From Flavobacterium cerinum (GTDB lineage Bacteria; Bacteroidota; Bacteroidia; Flavobacteriales; Flavobacteriaceae), in NCBI RefSeq assembly GCF_024496085.1, contig NZ_CP101751.1:620001-684000 (forward strand): a stretch of DNA of 64,000 bases. The letters run 5' to 3'. The translations under genes were made by a program, and so were the position numbers. Below, one piece after another: positions 47,398 to 56,789 of this stretch (the first letter of the stretch is position 1; each line of letters begins with the position of its first letter). A model generated the notes under the pieces. The model did no database searches. It was not told the DNA's origin and was given only the letters and a program-made list of their open reading frames with translations.

Positions 47398-49549
47398 AAT
47401 CGCCATAAAACAACACGACTACAGCGACTGTGGAGCCACTTGTCTGGCATCGGTTGCCGAACATTATAACCTGAGCCTTCCTATTGCCCGAATCCGACAA
47501 TATGCCAGTACGAGTCAAAAAGGAACTACACTTTTAGGTTTACGGGAAGCCGCTATCAAACTGGGATTCCTTGCAAAAGGCGTAAAAGCTTCTTTGGACA
47601 GTATTAAAGATATTCCGCTTCCTGCAATTGCCCATGTTATTATCCGTCAAGATGATCATGAGTTTCCGCACTATGTAGTGATCTATAAAGTAACCGATAA
47701 GTATATCCAGATTATGGATCCGGCTTCCGGTAAAATAGAAAAAAAATCACATGAGGAATTCAAAAGCATGTCTACCGAATATTTTCTGATTCTGATTCCG
47801 GATGAAGATATTTTCAAAGAAAGAAATGAGAAAGTTTCGAATCTAAAACGTATTGCATTCCTGTTAAAGCCACATAAATACATTTTGATTCAGGCTTTTA
47901 TCGGTGCCGTTATTTACACGCTCCTGGGTTTTTCTATGTCCATTTATGTCGAAAAAATTACCGATTTTGTATTGGTTAGCGGAAACAAAAGCCTTTTGAA
48001 TCTGATGAGCGTTATTGTTTTGGGTTGTATTTTACTCCAATTTACTTTTGGTGCTTTAAAGGATTTTTTCCTTCTCAAAACAAGTCAGCAATTGGATTCC
48101 CGTTTAATTCTGGGTTATTATAAACATTTGTTTACCATGCCACAGAAATTTTTCGATACCATGCGTATCGGTGAAATCATGTCCCGTATCGGAGATGCTG
48201 TTAAAATCCGATTATTGATCAATGAAACAGCACTGACCGTTTCAGTAAACATCCTAATCGTGATATTCTCTTTTATCTTTATGTATACCTATTACTGGAA
48301 ACTGGCATTGATTGTATCGCTAATTATTCCGGTATACGTGATCATCTATTTTATCGTGAACAATCTGAATAAGAAAGCAGAACGTCAGGTAATGGAAAAA
48401 AATGCGATACTGGAAGCGCAATTGGTCGAATCTATTAAAAATATCGGGACCGTAAAACGTTTATCACTGGAAGAATTTTCCAAAAACAAAACCGAACTGC
48501 GTTTTATTGACTTATTGAAAAGTATTTATGCTTCCGGTATTAACAGTATTTTTTCGAGAGTTTCAACCGAATTCGTTTCTCGTATTTTTACTGTAATCCT
48601 ATTGTGGGCCGGTACTCATTATGCTATCGACGGTCAGATTACACCCGGGGAATTATTCTCTTTTTATTCTGTTATCGGCTATTTTACCGGACCGGCTTCT
48701 CAGCTAATCGGAACCAATGTTCAGATTCAGAATGCGATGATTGCAGCCGACCGTTTATTTGGTATTATGGATTTGGATAACGAAAAAACAGAAGCAACTA
48801 TTAACCTCAACAAAAACAATTTGGGTGATATTGAATTCAAAAATGTGGACTTTTCGTATGAAATCGGTAGAAATACTTTTAAAGAACTTAATCTTACGAT
48901 TCCGAAAGGTAAATTCACCGCTATTGTAGGCGAAAGCGGAAGCGGAAAAAGTACCATTGCTTCTTTAATCCAAAGTATTTACAACCCGACAGACGGTAAG
49001 ATTTCGGTTGGAAATTACGATCTGAAATATATTTCAAAAGACAGCATCAACAAATTGATTACTACTGTTCCGCAAAATGTTGAGCTTTTCGACGGTTCTA
49101 TTATTTCCAATATTGCGATCGGAGATCAGAATCCGGATATGGAGCGCATCATTGATGTCAGCAAAAAAGTAGGAGCCTATGATTTTATTGAATCATTACC
49201 GAATGGGTTCGATACGTATCTCGGTGAGTTCGGAGCCAATTTATCCGGTGGAGAACGGCAACGAATCGCTTTTGCCAGAGCGCTATACAAAGATCCGGAA
49301 GTGATTATTCTGGACGAGGCAACATCAGCATTGGATTCGGAATCAGAACTGGTTATCAAAGATTTAATTCAGGAATTATCCCAACAAGGAAAAACAATTA
49401 TTGTGATCGCTCATAAATTACATTCCATAAAAAATGCCGATATTATTATGGCTTTTAAAAAGGGTGAATTAATTGAGAACGGAACACATGACGATTTGCT
49501 AAACCAAAAAGGCTACTACTATAAAATGTGGCAAAACAATTTAAACTAA
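47390..49549 (+). CDS. C39-peptidase ABC exporter (leader-cleaving, LanT/PCAT type)
   Basis: 719 residues. Residues 1-140: C39 cysteine peptidase with QHDYSDCGATC (oxyanion Gln8, catalytic Cys14), HYVVIY (His) and MDPASG (Asp). Residues about 160-440: six-helix ABC membrane domain. Residues about 470-719: ATPase with Walker A GESGSGKSTIA, signature LSGGERQR, Walker B VIILDEATSALD and switch His. Such exporters cut after double-Gly type leaders and export the core. The GG sites in the precursors at 54.1-62.5 kb are its natural substrates. Confidence 0.96.
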   Translation: MSKIAIKQHDYSDCGATCLASVAEHYNLSLPIARIRQYASTSQKGTTLLGLREAAIKLGFLAKGVKASLDSIKDIPLPAIAHVIIRQDDHEFPHYVVIYKVTDKYIQIMDPASGKIEKKSHEEFKSMSTEYFLILIPDEDIFKERNEKVSNLKRIAFLLKPHKYILIQAFIGAVIYTLLGFSMSIYVEKITDFVLVSGNKSLLNLMSVIVLGCILLQFTFGALKDFFLLKTSQQLDSRLILGYYKHLFTMPQKFFDTMRIGEIMSRIGDAVKIRLLINETALTVSVNILIVIFSFIFMYTYYWKLALIVSLIIPVYVIIYFIVNNLNKKAERQVMEKNAILEAQLVESIKNIGTVKRLSLEEFSKNKTELRFIDLLKSIYASGINSIFSRVSTEFVSRIFTVILLWAGTHYAIDGQITPGELFSFYSVIGYFTGPASQLIGTNVQIQNAMIAADRLFGIMDLDNEKTEATINLNKNNLGDIEFKNVDFSYEIGRNTFKELNLTIPKGKFTAIVGESGSGKSTIASLIQSIYNPTDGKISVGNYDLKYISKDSINKLITTVPQNVELFDGSIISNIAIGDQNPDMERIIDVSKKVGAYDFIESLPNGFDTYLGEFGANLSGGERQRIAFARALYKDPEVIILDEATSALDSESELVIKDLIQELSQQGKTIIVIAHKLHSIKNADIIMAFKKGELIENGTHDDLLNQKGYYYKMWQNNLN

Positions 49550-49569
49550 AAACCCCAACCAACTATATT

Positions 49570-52500
49570 ATGAAAAATTATTCTTTTGCCAATAAAGCGA
49601 TCGTAAGAACGCCGCTTGAACCGAAAAAAATGAACATTACCTGGGAAATGATCCAGGATATTTTTAAAAATCCTAAAAACCGTGAAGCGTTATTTATCGG
49701 ATCACCGAGTATCTATAAGGCTTTTGAGTTATGGGAAAAAGGAGAAGCTTTCCAGGAAGAAAGCGACTTACGAAATTTAAAAGGTTCCTTATATAAATAT
49801 ACTTCGAGAATGTCCAACCGATGTACGCCTTTCGGGATGTTTGCCCATGTATCAGCTATTGATATGGGATCGGAGACAAAAATCAATTTCGAAAAAGCAG
49901 CAATTAGTCGGTATACGAAATACGACATGTACTTTTTAGGTAGTTTTATGCCTATTATTACCAAAGACAATGCGATACGATCGGTATTACAGTATTTCCC
50001 GAACACATCTGTTTATACGGTTTTCGACAAATACCGCTATGTTGAATATTATTTTAAAAAGAACGCAAGACTTCACAAGATTTCTGAAGTACTGGCTACT
50101 GAATACCTGGATATTATCCTGAAAAATGCCGCTAACGGCACTACAATTTCGGAATTAACCCAATACCTGATTTCCGATGAAATCACGGAAAAAGATGCAC
50201 TTGCATTTATCAATACCATCATCGACAGTCAGTTTCTGGTAAGTGAACTGGAATTCACATTAACCGGTGAAGATTATTTCGAAAAACTAATTGCGAAATT
50301 CAGTGAGGATCGCTTTAATTTTCACGAAGCTCAAGTAATCCGTGAACTGATTGTAAGCTTAAAAGATAAAATCCGCTCGCTGGATGAGAATGTTTACAAT
50401 GATCCTGAAAAATATCAGGAAATTTACAGCTTACTAAACCAGGAGCTGGATGAAGTTGATGAATCCAAATTATTCCAGGTTGACGGCTACAGAACATTAC
50501 CGGATGCCAGTCTGAGCAATAGAATCCTAAAAAAACTACGTAATGGTGTAACTGCTTTAAACAAGCTACAGCCTTTACATGAAAAAAGCAATCTGAAAGA
50601 ATTTAAACGAAAATTTTCAGAACGTTATGAAGAATACGAACAGCCTTTAATCAAAGTATTAGATCCCGATGTAGGAATTGGCTACGGAAAACAATCCGGT
50701 GCTAAAACACCTTTAGTGGATGAACTTAACATTATCCCGAATTTTTCCAATTACAAACAAGTAAATATCAGCCCGGAAAGAGCTTTTCTATTCCGTAAAT
50801 TGGTTCAATCGACTCAAACCGGTGCTACTGCTATTGCTCTGACGGATGATGAAATCAATCAATTTGAAGAAAAAGAGCGTTTGTATACCGACAGTTTCTC
50901 CGTTTTCTTTAATATGTTTCATGAAAATAATGAGGAAAAAATTGCGTTGACTTCTGTTGCCGGTCCTTCTGCCAATGGTCTTATCGGTCGATTCGGACAC
51001 TTAAATGAAAATATTATGGCGCTTTGTGATGAAATTTCCGAAAGAGAAAAAGCATTACACCCGGATAAAATCATTGCGGAAATCATTCACTTACCACAAG
51101 CCCGTACCGGAAACATCTTATATCGCGGGTTCCAGAGAGAATATGAAATTCCGTATTTGGGTAGTTCTTCGTTAGACCTGGAGCATCAGATTTCAGTAGA
51201 TGATCTTTATGTTTCAGTAAAAAACAACCGTATCGTTTTACGTTCAAAAAGATTAAACAAAGAAATTATTCCCCGACTGGGAAATGCTCATAATTATAGT
51301 GCCAATGCCTTACCGATTTATCATTTCCTTTGCGATCTTCAAAATCAGGATTCGTCCGGTATCGGATTTTCATGGGGTGAATTACAAAACGACTTTGACT
51401 TCCTTCCGAGATTATCGTACAACGATATTCTATTATCGAGAGCCACTTGGAATTTATCCGAAAAAGACATTAAGTTTCTGACTTCCTTAAAAGAGGAAGC
51501 GATTATTGATACGGTACGCGCTTTCCAAAGCGAGCGAAAAATACCGGATATTGTAGCTTTTGTTCAGGGTGATAATGAAGTTGTCGTTAACTTCACCAAT
51601 GATTTGAGCTGTAAAGTCTTTACCTTAATGCTAAAAGGCGAGCGTTTTATCCAACTGAAAGAGTTTTTGTTTAAAGAAGACACCGTAACCGAAAACTATT
51701 GCAACGAGTTTATTGTTTCCGCTTTCAGAAATGTTGAAGTAAAAAAAGAAACCAATAATAAACACACTGAAGTAGTATCAGCTTATAAAGCCAAATCACT
51801 TCAGGAAGGCACACCTGTTCACAACAGTGCCGTAACACCTTCTTTTTCTATTGGTGAAGAATGGTTGTACTATAAATTCTATTGCGGCGAAAGAGCCGGT
51901 GAAGAGCTTTTAAACAGAGCAATCAATCCTATTGTTGCCGAACTGGAAGCCCGGAATCTGATTCAGAAATGGTTCTTTATCCGTTATCAGGATGCATTAG
52001 GACATCATTTACGTTTCCGCGTATTGTTAAACGACAAACAACATTTTACAGAGTGCATCAACATTATTAAACAGCATATTCAGCCGTTTGAAAAAAATAA
52101 CATTATCTGGAAAACACAAACGGATACCTATCTGAGAGAATTACAACGCTACGGACATCTGGCTATTGCCGAAACCGAAAGCTTATTCCATTTTGACAGC
52201 GAATGTACATTACGTTTTTCCGATATGATCGAAGGTGATCAGGGCGAAAAGATCAGATGGAAATTCTGTTTATTATCCATGCATTTCTTATTGGAAGATC
52301 TTGGCTTTAGCTTAAAAGACCGAATCGAAATGCTAAAAGTAGCAAAAACCAGTTTTGGAAATGAGTTTAACCGTTCCGGTTCCGGCGAACTAAACAAGCA
52401 GATCAATGAAATGTTTGCTAAAAACGAACGTGATATCGAATTGTTTATGGATGAATCATTAACGGATGAAATGTATGCTCCGATATGGGACGTCCTAAAA

Positions 52501-52743
52501 GAACGTTCCGTTAAAAACAGTACCGTTGCCAAACACCTTCAGGAATTGGCGCAAACACAACAGTTGCCGACATCTTTCGGTTCCATAGCGCTAAGTTACC
52601 TGCATATGATTTGTAATCGGGTATTTATTGCCAAACAACGGGTACATGAAATGGTTGTTTACGATTATCTGTACCGTTATTACAGCAAACAATTGTATAC
52701 ATCAAAAGCCAAAGCCGAGTCCAAACAAGTTGAAATCCTATAA
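49570..52743 (+). CDS. Full-length LanB-type lantibiotic dehydratase
   Basis: 1057 residues from ATG 49570 (MKNYSFANKAIVRTPLEP); a longer frame starting inside the transporter gene is unlikely. The N-terminal glutamylation domain shows MSNRCTPFGMFAHVS and QARTGNILYRGFQREYEIPYLG. The C-terminal elimination domain (about residues 765-1040) shows EEWLYYKFYCGERAGEELL and WFFIRYQDALGHHLRFRVLL. LanB enzymes glutamylate Ser/Thr with Glu-tRNA and eliminate Glu to give dehydroalanine or dehydrobutyrine. Both domains in one chain is the classic LanB form. No LanC gene accompanies it here. Confidence 0.95.
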   Translation: MKNYSFANKAIVRTPLEPKKMNITWEMIQDIFKNPKNREALFIGSPSIYKAFELWEKGEAFQEESDLRNLKGSLYKYTSRMSNRCTPFGMFAHVSAIDMGSETKINFEKAAISRYTKYDMYFLGSFMPIITKDNAIRSVLQYFPNTSVYTVFDKYRYVEYYFKKNARLHKISEVLATEYLDIILKNAANGTTISELTQYLISDEITEKDALAFINTIIDSQFLVSELEFTLTGEDYFEKLIAKFSEDRFNFHEAQVIRELIVSLKDKIRSLDENVYNDPEKYQEIYSLLNQELDEVDESKLFQVDGYRTLPDASLSNRILKKLRNGVTALNKLQPLHEKSNLKEFKRKFSERYEEYEQPLIKVLDPDVGIGYGKQSGAKTPLVDELNIIPNFSNYKQVNISPERAFLFRKLVQSTQTGATAIALTDDEINQFEEKERLYTDSFSVFFNMFHENNEEKIALTSVAGPSANGLIGRFGHLNENIMALCDEISEREKALHPDKIIAEIIHLPQARTGNILYRGFQREYEIPYLGSSSLDLEHQISVDDLYVSVKNNRIVLRSKRLNKEIIPRLGNAHNYSANALPIYHFLCDLQNQDSSGIGFSWGELQNDFDFLPRLSYNDILLSRATWNLSEKDIKFLTSLKEEAIIDTVRAFQSERKIPDIVAFVQGDNEVVVNFTNDLSCKVFTLMLKGERFIQLKEFLFKEDTVTENYCNEFIVSAFRNVEVKKETNNKHTEVVSAYKAKSLQEGTPVHNSAVTPSFSIGEEWLYYKFYCGERAGEELLNRAINPIVAELEARNLIQKWFFIRYQDALGHHLRFRVLLNDKQHFTECINIIKQHIQPFEKNNIIWKTQTDTYLRELQRYGHLAIAETESLFHFDSECTLRFSDMIEGDQGEKIRWKFCLLSMHFLLEDLGFSLKDRIEMLKVAKTSFGNEFNRSGSGELNKQINEMFAKNERDIELFMDESLTDEMYAPIWDVLKERSVKNSTVAKHLQELAQTQQLPTSFGSIALSYLHMICNRVFIAKQRVHEMVVYDYLYRYYSKQLYTSKAKAESKQVEIL

Positions 52744-52746
52744 GCT

Positions 52747-53835
52747 ATGAGATCTTTAGCCGTATTAAGCCCTTCATTATTTGAAAAAACGGATGCCCGA
52801 AAAAGGCATCTGTTTTCCATCGATAATCTTCAGATACCTATTGGCCTTATAACCGCCAATAAACCTGATTTTGACGAACAATCCGATGATCATCAAAACT
52901 CCGTATTAGTCCGAAAACTTAGTTTTTCACTTAACTATCGCGATTTGGGTGTTATTGAAAATGCCTGGAGAAGAATCGAATCGCTCGATCAGGAAACCTA
53001 TTATCCGATTGGTTCTGATTTTTGCGGTACTGTTGAAAAAATCGGAAAAAATGTTACCACATTTGCTGTGGGTGATCGGGTAGTCAGTAACAGCTTTTAT
53101 CCGTTTCCCGAAAACAATGCTGTTCCCGGAATTCCATCTAACCATGCCAGCAGAGAGTTTGAAATTTACAATCAGGGCAAACTAATTAAAATTCCACAGG
53201 GAATTACGGCTGAGCAGGCCGGCGGAATCGGTATTGGTACACAAACGGCCATGTCTATGATTCGAAGAGCCGATATTAAACCGGGAGACAATGTTTTGGT
53301 AACATCCATCACCTCTAATACTGCTTTTTTCTTTTTAAATCTGTTAAGAGATTTGGATTGTACGGTATACGGTTTGTCGTATTCCGGTAAAAATGTAGAA
53401 AGTGTAAAGGCTCATTTTCCTTTTATAAAAGATGTTTTTAGTTTTAAAGACAATCAGCTACCGCAAAACTTATATTTTGATGTTGTATTAGATGCTTTTT
53501 CGGATACTTACCTTGTTCCGTTATCCGGATATTTGAATCTTAATGCACGATATTTAACCTGCGGCATTTACAATCAATCAGTAGAGAAGATTAAATCGGT
53601 TGAAAAAATCAATCTTACTCTTTTAATTGCCGGTTTAATGACCCGAAATGTTCAGTTAATCGGAAATTGTTTAGGAAATAGCGACGATTTACGAAACGGA
53701 TTACAAAAATTTGAAAAAAATCCTTTAGTAATCGACAGTATTTTTACGGATAATGATCCGATTAAAGACTTCCTGGACAAAACGTATAATAATAACGGAG
53801 ATAAATTCGGTAAAGTTTCTTTTATGTATTCCTAA
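52747..53835 (+). CDS. Medium-chain dehydrogenase/reductase, possible LanJ-type dehydroamino-acid reductase
   Basis: 362 residues of the MDR (quinone oxidoreductase-like) superfamily: a GroES-like N-terminal half (VLVRKLSFSLNYRDLG, IGSDFCGTVEKIGKNVTTFAVGDRVV) and a Rossmann half. The usual glycine-rich nucleotide loop is replaced by VLVTSITSNTAFFFLNLL, and classic zinc ligands are not clear. It starts 3 bp after the lanB stop. In known lanthipeptide clusters, MDR enzymes of the LanJ-A group reduce dehydroalanine to D-Ala using NADPH; that role is an inference from context. Confidence 0.8.
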   Translation: MRSLAVLSPSLFEKTDARKRHLFSIDNLQIPIGLITANKPDFDEQSDDHQNSVLVRKLSFSLNYRDLGVIENAWRRIESLDQETYYPIGSDFCGTVEKIGKNVTTFAVGDRVVSNSFYPFPENNAVPGIPSNHASREFEIYNQGKLIKIPQGITAEQAGGIGIGTQTAMSMIRRADIKPGDNVLVTSITSNTAFFFLNLLRDLDCTVYGLSYSGKNVESVKAHFPFIKDVFSFKDNQLPQNLYFDVVLDAFSDTYLVPLSGYLNLNARYLTCGIYNQSVEKIKSVEKINLTLLIAGLMTRNVQLIGNCLGNSDDLRNGLQKFEKNPLVIDSIFTDNDPIKDFLDKTYNNNGDKFGKVSFMYS

Positions 53836-53853
53836 AACGTTTCTTCCGTATAT

Positions 53854-53887
53854 AAAAAAGCTGACTCATTTCTGGGTCAGCTTTTTT
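53854..53887 (+). terminator. Terminator of the RiPP biosynthesis operon
   Basis: GCTGACTC / GGGTCAGC hairpin flanked by A6 and T6 tracts, 20 bp after the dehydrogenase stop. Confidence 0.9.
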
Positions 53888-53970
53888 ATTGGGCTGTATT
53901 TCTACTGGTACGGTAATTCATTATAATTCGAACACAACTCATTCTTTCGGTATTTATCCCGTTTAAAAAC

Positions 53971-54013
53971 AAAAATGCCCTACCGTCTTTTCAAAAAACG
54001 GCAGAACATTTTT
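53971..54013 (-). terminator. Terminator after precursor gene 1
   Basis: AAAAATG...CCGT paired with ACGG...CATTTTT (two G-U type changes) ends in T residues on the minus strand, about 85 bp past the stop of precursor 1. It separates the convergent precursor transcript from the biosynthetic operon. Confidence 0.7.
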
Positions 54014-54099
54014 CAGAATATTTTAGAATAATCTATCTACAGTTTTACTATAATGCTAAACTTATTTTGAGATTATCCTAAAGTATTTTTGATGGATTA

Positions 54100-54264
54100 T
54101 TAGTGTTTTCCTGCAAGCGTAATAGTTGCCGGAGCCAGAACTGTTGTTGCAAGTGTTATAAGAGTAAACAATGTCCCTCCGCTTACAGCGTTTAATTGAT
54201 TGTCATTTAATTCTACTAAAGACGATTTTTGGAAAGCCAATTTATTTACATTTTGCTTTTTCAT
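54100..54264 (-). CDS. RiPP precursor 1 (Thr-rich core without Cys)
   Basis: 54 residues. The leader MKKQNVNKLAFQKSSLVELN continues to a GG at 29-30, with the array's KLxFxK and ELNxxQL motifs. The core begins TLFTLITLATTVLAPATITL and ends AGKH: eight Thr, no Cys, otherwise hydrophobic. It is separated from the other precursors by 715 bp and a terminator, and has its own promoter region. LanB could dehydrate many Thr, but no lanthionine ring can form without Cys. Confidence 0.9.
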   Translation of the reverse strand: MKKQNVNKLAFQKSSLVELNDNQLNAVSGGTLFTLITLATTVLAPATITLAGKH

Positions 54265-54723
54265 GATAAATTATATTTAAAACTGTCCTACTCTTTTAAG
54301 GATTTTCGGGTTACTCCTGCCTGAACTTTACGCGCGCTTGTCCATATTATTTTAAAAAGTTTACACTATTCAGTATATAACCTTTGTGTCGTAATAAAGG
54401 GGGCTTAAACTTTACAAATCGCCGTATTTAAATCGTACAAAAATTTAAAAGGGCAGTCGTAATTGTTAATAAAGTCTATTGCTTACTATATACCGCTATT
54501 TTGAAACTAAGTTTACACACTAATAGCTAGACTACTAAGCAATAATTGAAGGAGGAATTACTTTATTAAGAGGGAAGTTTGTATCGTGTTGATTATCATT
54601 TCCGATTTTAATTATTGTTCGTTACGACTTAAATTAAGAATCCGGAGTATCTGACAAAAACACTTCGTTGTTGTTTTGAAATGTGTTTCAATAAGCAATC
54701 ATATTTCTCATTTATCAACAGGG

Positions 54724-54755
54724 CAAAGAAATATCGTTTTTTTATTCCACACAAA
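54724..54755 (-). promoter_or_regulatory. Candidate promoter for precursor 1 (copy A)
   Basis: Read on the minus strand: TTTG (54755-54752), 20 bp, TTTCTTTG (54731-54724), then CCCTGTTGAT. The same elements with the same 20-bp spacer recur at 63289-63320. It implies a 5' leader of about 450 nt. Confidence 0.55.
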
Positions 54756-54932
54756 CGATCAATACCTATTTTTATAAAAAACACACTCTTTTTACGAATT
54801 CAAAAAGATTAATTACCAGTACTTTACATTTAAAAATCACTATAAAAAAACAATTTAAAAATTCCCTTAAAAAGGGCTTCATAAAGGCTTATAAGTCGGC
54901 TAATTTCTATTTTCAATCCCATATAAAATAAC

Positions 54933-54955
54933 AAAAGGCTGTTTTTACAGCCTTT
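54933..54955 (-). terminator. Terminator of the main precursor array
   Basis: AAAGGCTGT / ACAGCCTTT hairpin with T residues on the minus strand, 25 bp after precursor 2. It should end the long minus-strand transcript of precursors 35 to 2. Confidence 0.8.
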
Positions 54956-54979
54956 TATTCATCTACCCTAATTCGGATA

Positions 54980-55150
54980 TTATTTAAAAATATCTTTACT
55001 GATATTATAGCTAAGTGCAATTGATGCTACACCTACAGCTACACATGGTACAGTAGTCGCTCCGTCTACATTCATCATTTGTGAATCCGTTAATTCGGTT
55101 ACGGTAGAAGCATTAAAGGCTAATTTGTTGTTTGCGTTTTGTGTTTTCAT
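54980..55150 (-). CDS. RiPP precursor 2 (family A, VPC core)
   Basis: 56 residues. Leader KLAFNASTVTELTDSQMMNV ends in DGA (29-31) instead of GG. The core starts TTVPCVAVGVASIALSYNIS and ends KDIFK, with one Cys (36), Thr32 and Thr33 just before it and Ser43, Ser47, Ser51 after. First of six tandem family A copies. The 32-nt upstream element is at 55175-55206. Confidence 0.93.
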   Translation of the reverse strand: MKTQNANNKLAFNASTVTELTDSQMMNVDGATTVPCVAVGVASIALSYNISKDIFK

Positions 55151-55225
55151 AATTATTGGTTTGGTTGAATTGTTCCTACTCTGTTATGGATTTTCGGATT
55201 ACTCCCCTTTGAATCGGCAATCCGA

Positions 55226-55405
55226 TTACTCAGCCTGTTGGAAAATATCTTTAGAGATATCGTAGCTCAACTTGATAGAAGCGATTGAGATTGCAACACA
55301 TGGTACTGATGTAGCTCCGTCAACGTTCATCATTTGTGAATCTGTTAATTCCGTTACAGTTGATGCTGTAAAATTCAATTTGTTGTTTGCGTTTTGCGTT
55401 TTCAT
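55226..55405 (-). CDS. RiPP precursor 3 (family A)
   Basis: 59 residues. Same leader as precursor 2 with NFTAST instead of AFNAST. The core starts TSVPCVAISIASIKLSYDIS and ends KDIFQQAE, longer at the C-terminus and with Ser33 instead of Thr33. Single Cys36. Upstream element at 55430-55461. Closest to precursor 4. Confidence 0.93.
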   Translation of the reverse strand: MKTQNANNKLNFTASTVTELTDSQMMNVDGATSVPCVAISIASIKLSYDISKDIFQQAE

Positions 55406-55474
55406 AATAAATGGTTTGATTAATTGGTTCTTACTCTATTAAGGATTTTCGGATTACTCCCGGTTCACAGCTAA

Positions 55475-55651
55475 TTAGTTTGCTGCAAAAATATCTTTAG
55501 AGATATCGTAGCTCAACTTGATAGAAGCGATAGATACAGCTACACATGGTACTGAAGTAGCTCCGTCAACGTTCATCATTTGTGAATCCGTTAATTCCGT
55601 TACAGTTGATGCTGTAAAATTCAATTTGTTGTTTGCGTTTTGCGTTTTCAT
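55475..55651 (-). CDS. RiPP precursor 4 (family A)
   Basis: 58 residues, nearly identical to precursor 3; core TSVPCVAVSIASIKLSYDIS then KDIFAAN. Single Cys36. A plus-strand reading frame over it is only its shadow. Upstream element at 55676-55707. Confidence 0.93.
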   Translation of the reverse strand: MKTQNANNKLNFTASTVTELTDSQMMNVDGATSVPCVAVSIASIKLSYDISKDIFAAN

Positions 55652-55717
55652 AATAAATGGTTTGATTAATTGGTTCCTACTCTATCTGGGATTTTCGGAT
55701 TACTCCCGGTTAGCTTA

Positions 55718-55894
55718 TTAGTTCGCAGCAAAGATTGCTTTCGAAATGTTGTAGCTTAATGCAATTGAGGCTACGGCAACTCCTACACATGGTACTGTTG
55801 TTGCTCCGTCTACATTCATCATTTGTGAATCGGTTAATTCCGTTACAGTTGAAGCATTAAAGGCTAATTTGTTGTTTGCGTTTTGCGTTTTCAT
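55718..55894 (-). CDS. RiPP precursor 5 (family A)
   Basis: 58 residues; core TTVPCVGVAVASIALSYNIS then KAIFAAN. The protein is identical to precursor 6, and the DNA differs at few positions, indicating a recent duplication. Upstream element at 55919-55950. Confidence 0.93.
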   Translation of the reverse strand: MKTQNANNKLAFNASTVTELTDSQMMNVDGATTVPCVGVAVASIALSYNISKAIFAAN

Positions 55895-55960
55895 AATAAA
55901 TGGTTTGATTAATTGGTTCCTACTCTGTTATGGATTTTCGGATCACTCCCAGATAACTTA

Positions 55961-56137
55961 TTAGTTCGCAGCAAAGATTGCTTTCGAAATGTTGTAGCTT
56001 AATGCAATTGAGGCTACGGCAACTCCTACACATGGTACTGTTGTTGCTCCGTCTACATTCATCATTTGTGAATCGGTTAACTCGGTTACAGTTGAAGCAT
56101 TAAAAGCTAATTTGTTGTTTGCATTTTGTGTTTTCAT
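55961..56137 (-). CDS. RiPP precursor 6 (family A)
   Basis: 58 residues, same protein as precursor 5. The unit length to its neighbours is 243-244 bp. Upstream element at 56162-56193. Confidence 0.93.
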   Translation of the reverse strand: MKTQNANNKLAFNASTVTELTDSQMMNVDGATTVPCVGVAVASIALSYNISKAIFAAN

Positions 56138-56204
56138 AATAAATGGTTTGATTAATTGATTCCTACTCTGTTATGGATTTTCGGATTACTCCCGATTTGA
56201 ATTA

Positions 56205-56381
56205 TTAGTCAGCAGCAAAGATTGCTTTCGAAATGTTATAGCTTAATGCAATTGAGGCTACGGCAACTCCTACACATGGTACTGTTGTTGCTCCGTCTAC
56301 ATTCATCATTTGTGAATCGGTTAACTCGGTTACAGTTGAAGCATTAAAAGCTAATTTGTTGTTTGCGTTTTGTGTTTTCAT
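56205..56381 (-). CDS. RiPP precursor 7 (family A)
   Basis: 58 residues, as precursors 5 and 6 except that the last residue is Asp (AAD). It is the first family A copy in transcription order and lies directly after family B. Its 5' leader is of the other type (TTAAGGTTAAG on the plus strand), like family B, so the junction between the two tandem blocks falls inside this spacer. Confidence 0.93.
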   Translation of the reverse strand: MKTQNANNKLAFNASTVTELTDSQMMNVDGATTVPCVGVAVASIALSYNISKAIFAAD

Positions 56382-56407
56382 GTTGATTATGGTTTAAGGT
56401 TAAGTAA

Positions 56408-56572
56408 TTATGATAATAGATAAGCGATTCCGGCTCCTACTAAAGCTCCTCCTGCTGCTACAGCAATCGATATTAATAAAGACCCACCGTTTACATCTTG
56501 TAATTGAGAATCATTTAATTCTACTAATGTGCTTTTGTCAAAGCCTAATTTGTTTGCAGTTTGCGTTTTCAT
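56408..56572 (-). CDS. RiPP precursor 8 (family B, glycine-zipper core)
   Basis: 54 residues. Leader: KLGFDKSTLVELNDSQLQDV then NGG (28-30). Core starts SLLISIAVAAGG and ends ALVGAGIAYLLS: strongly hydrophobic, with Gly at 41, 42, 46 and 48 in a GxxxG-like zipper, only three Ser, no Thr and no Cys. It looks like a membrane-active helix of unmodified class II bacteriocin type more than a lanthipeptide. Confidence 0.92.
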   Translation of the reverse strand: MKTQTANKLGFDKSTLVELNDSQLQDVNGGSLLISIAVAAGGALVGAGIAYLLS

Positions 56573-56598
56573 GTTGGTTATAGTTTAAGGTTAAGTAA

Positions 56599-56763
56599 TT
56601 ATGATAATAGATAAGCGATTCCGGCGCCTACTAAAGCTCCTCCTGCTGCTACAGCGATTGATATTAATAAGGATCCACCGTTTACGTCTTGTAATTGAGA
56701 ATCGTTTAATTCTACTAATGTGCTTTTGTCAAAGCCTAATTTGTTTGCAGTTTGCGTTTTCAT
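56599..56763 (-). CDS. RiPP precursor 9 (family B)
   Basis: 54 residues, protein identical to precursor 8. 191 bp from its neighbour. The 5' leader has the AACCTTAAA-type motif 12-20 nt before the ATG. Confidence 0.92.
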   Translation of the reverse strand: MKTQTANKLGFDKSTLVELNDSQLQDVNGGSLLISIAVAAGGALVGAGIAYLLS

Positions 56764-56789
56764 GTTGGTTATAGTTTAAGGTTAAGTAA

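Larger units (their letters stand above)
54265..54979. other. Long regulatory intergenic region between precursors 1 and 2
   Basis: No credible gene. It holds, in minus-strand order, the terminator after precursor 2 (54933-54955), an AT-rich block, a promoter (54724-54755) within about 130 bp homologous to 63235-63365, about 400 nt of leader and the 32-nt element (54287-54319) before precursor 1. A 13-codon ORF at 54558-54599 (MIINTIQTSLLIK) is not convincing. Confidence 0.6.
54980..56381 (-). repeat. Tandem array of six family A precursor units (~245 bp)
   Basis: Start codons lie 255, 246, 243, 243 and 244 bp apart. Each unit has a gene plus a conserved spacer with the 32-nt element. Sequence identity is highest between the units of precursors 5, 6 and 7. 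Confidence 0.95.
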
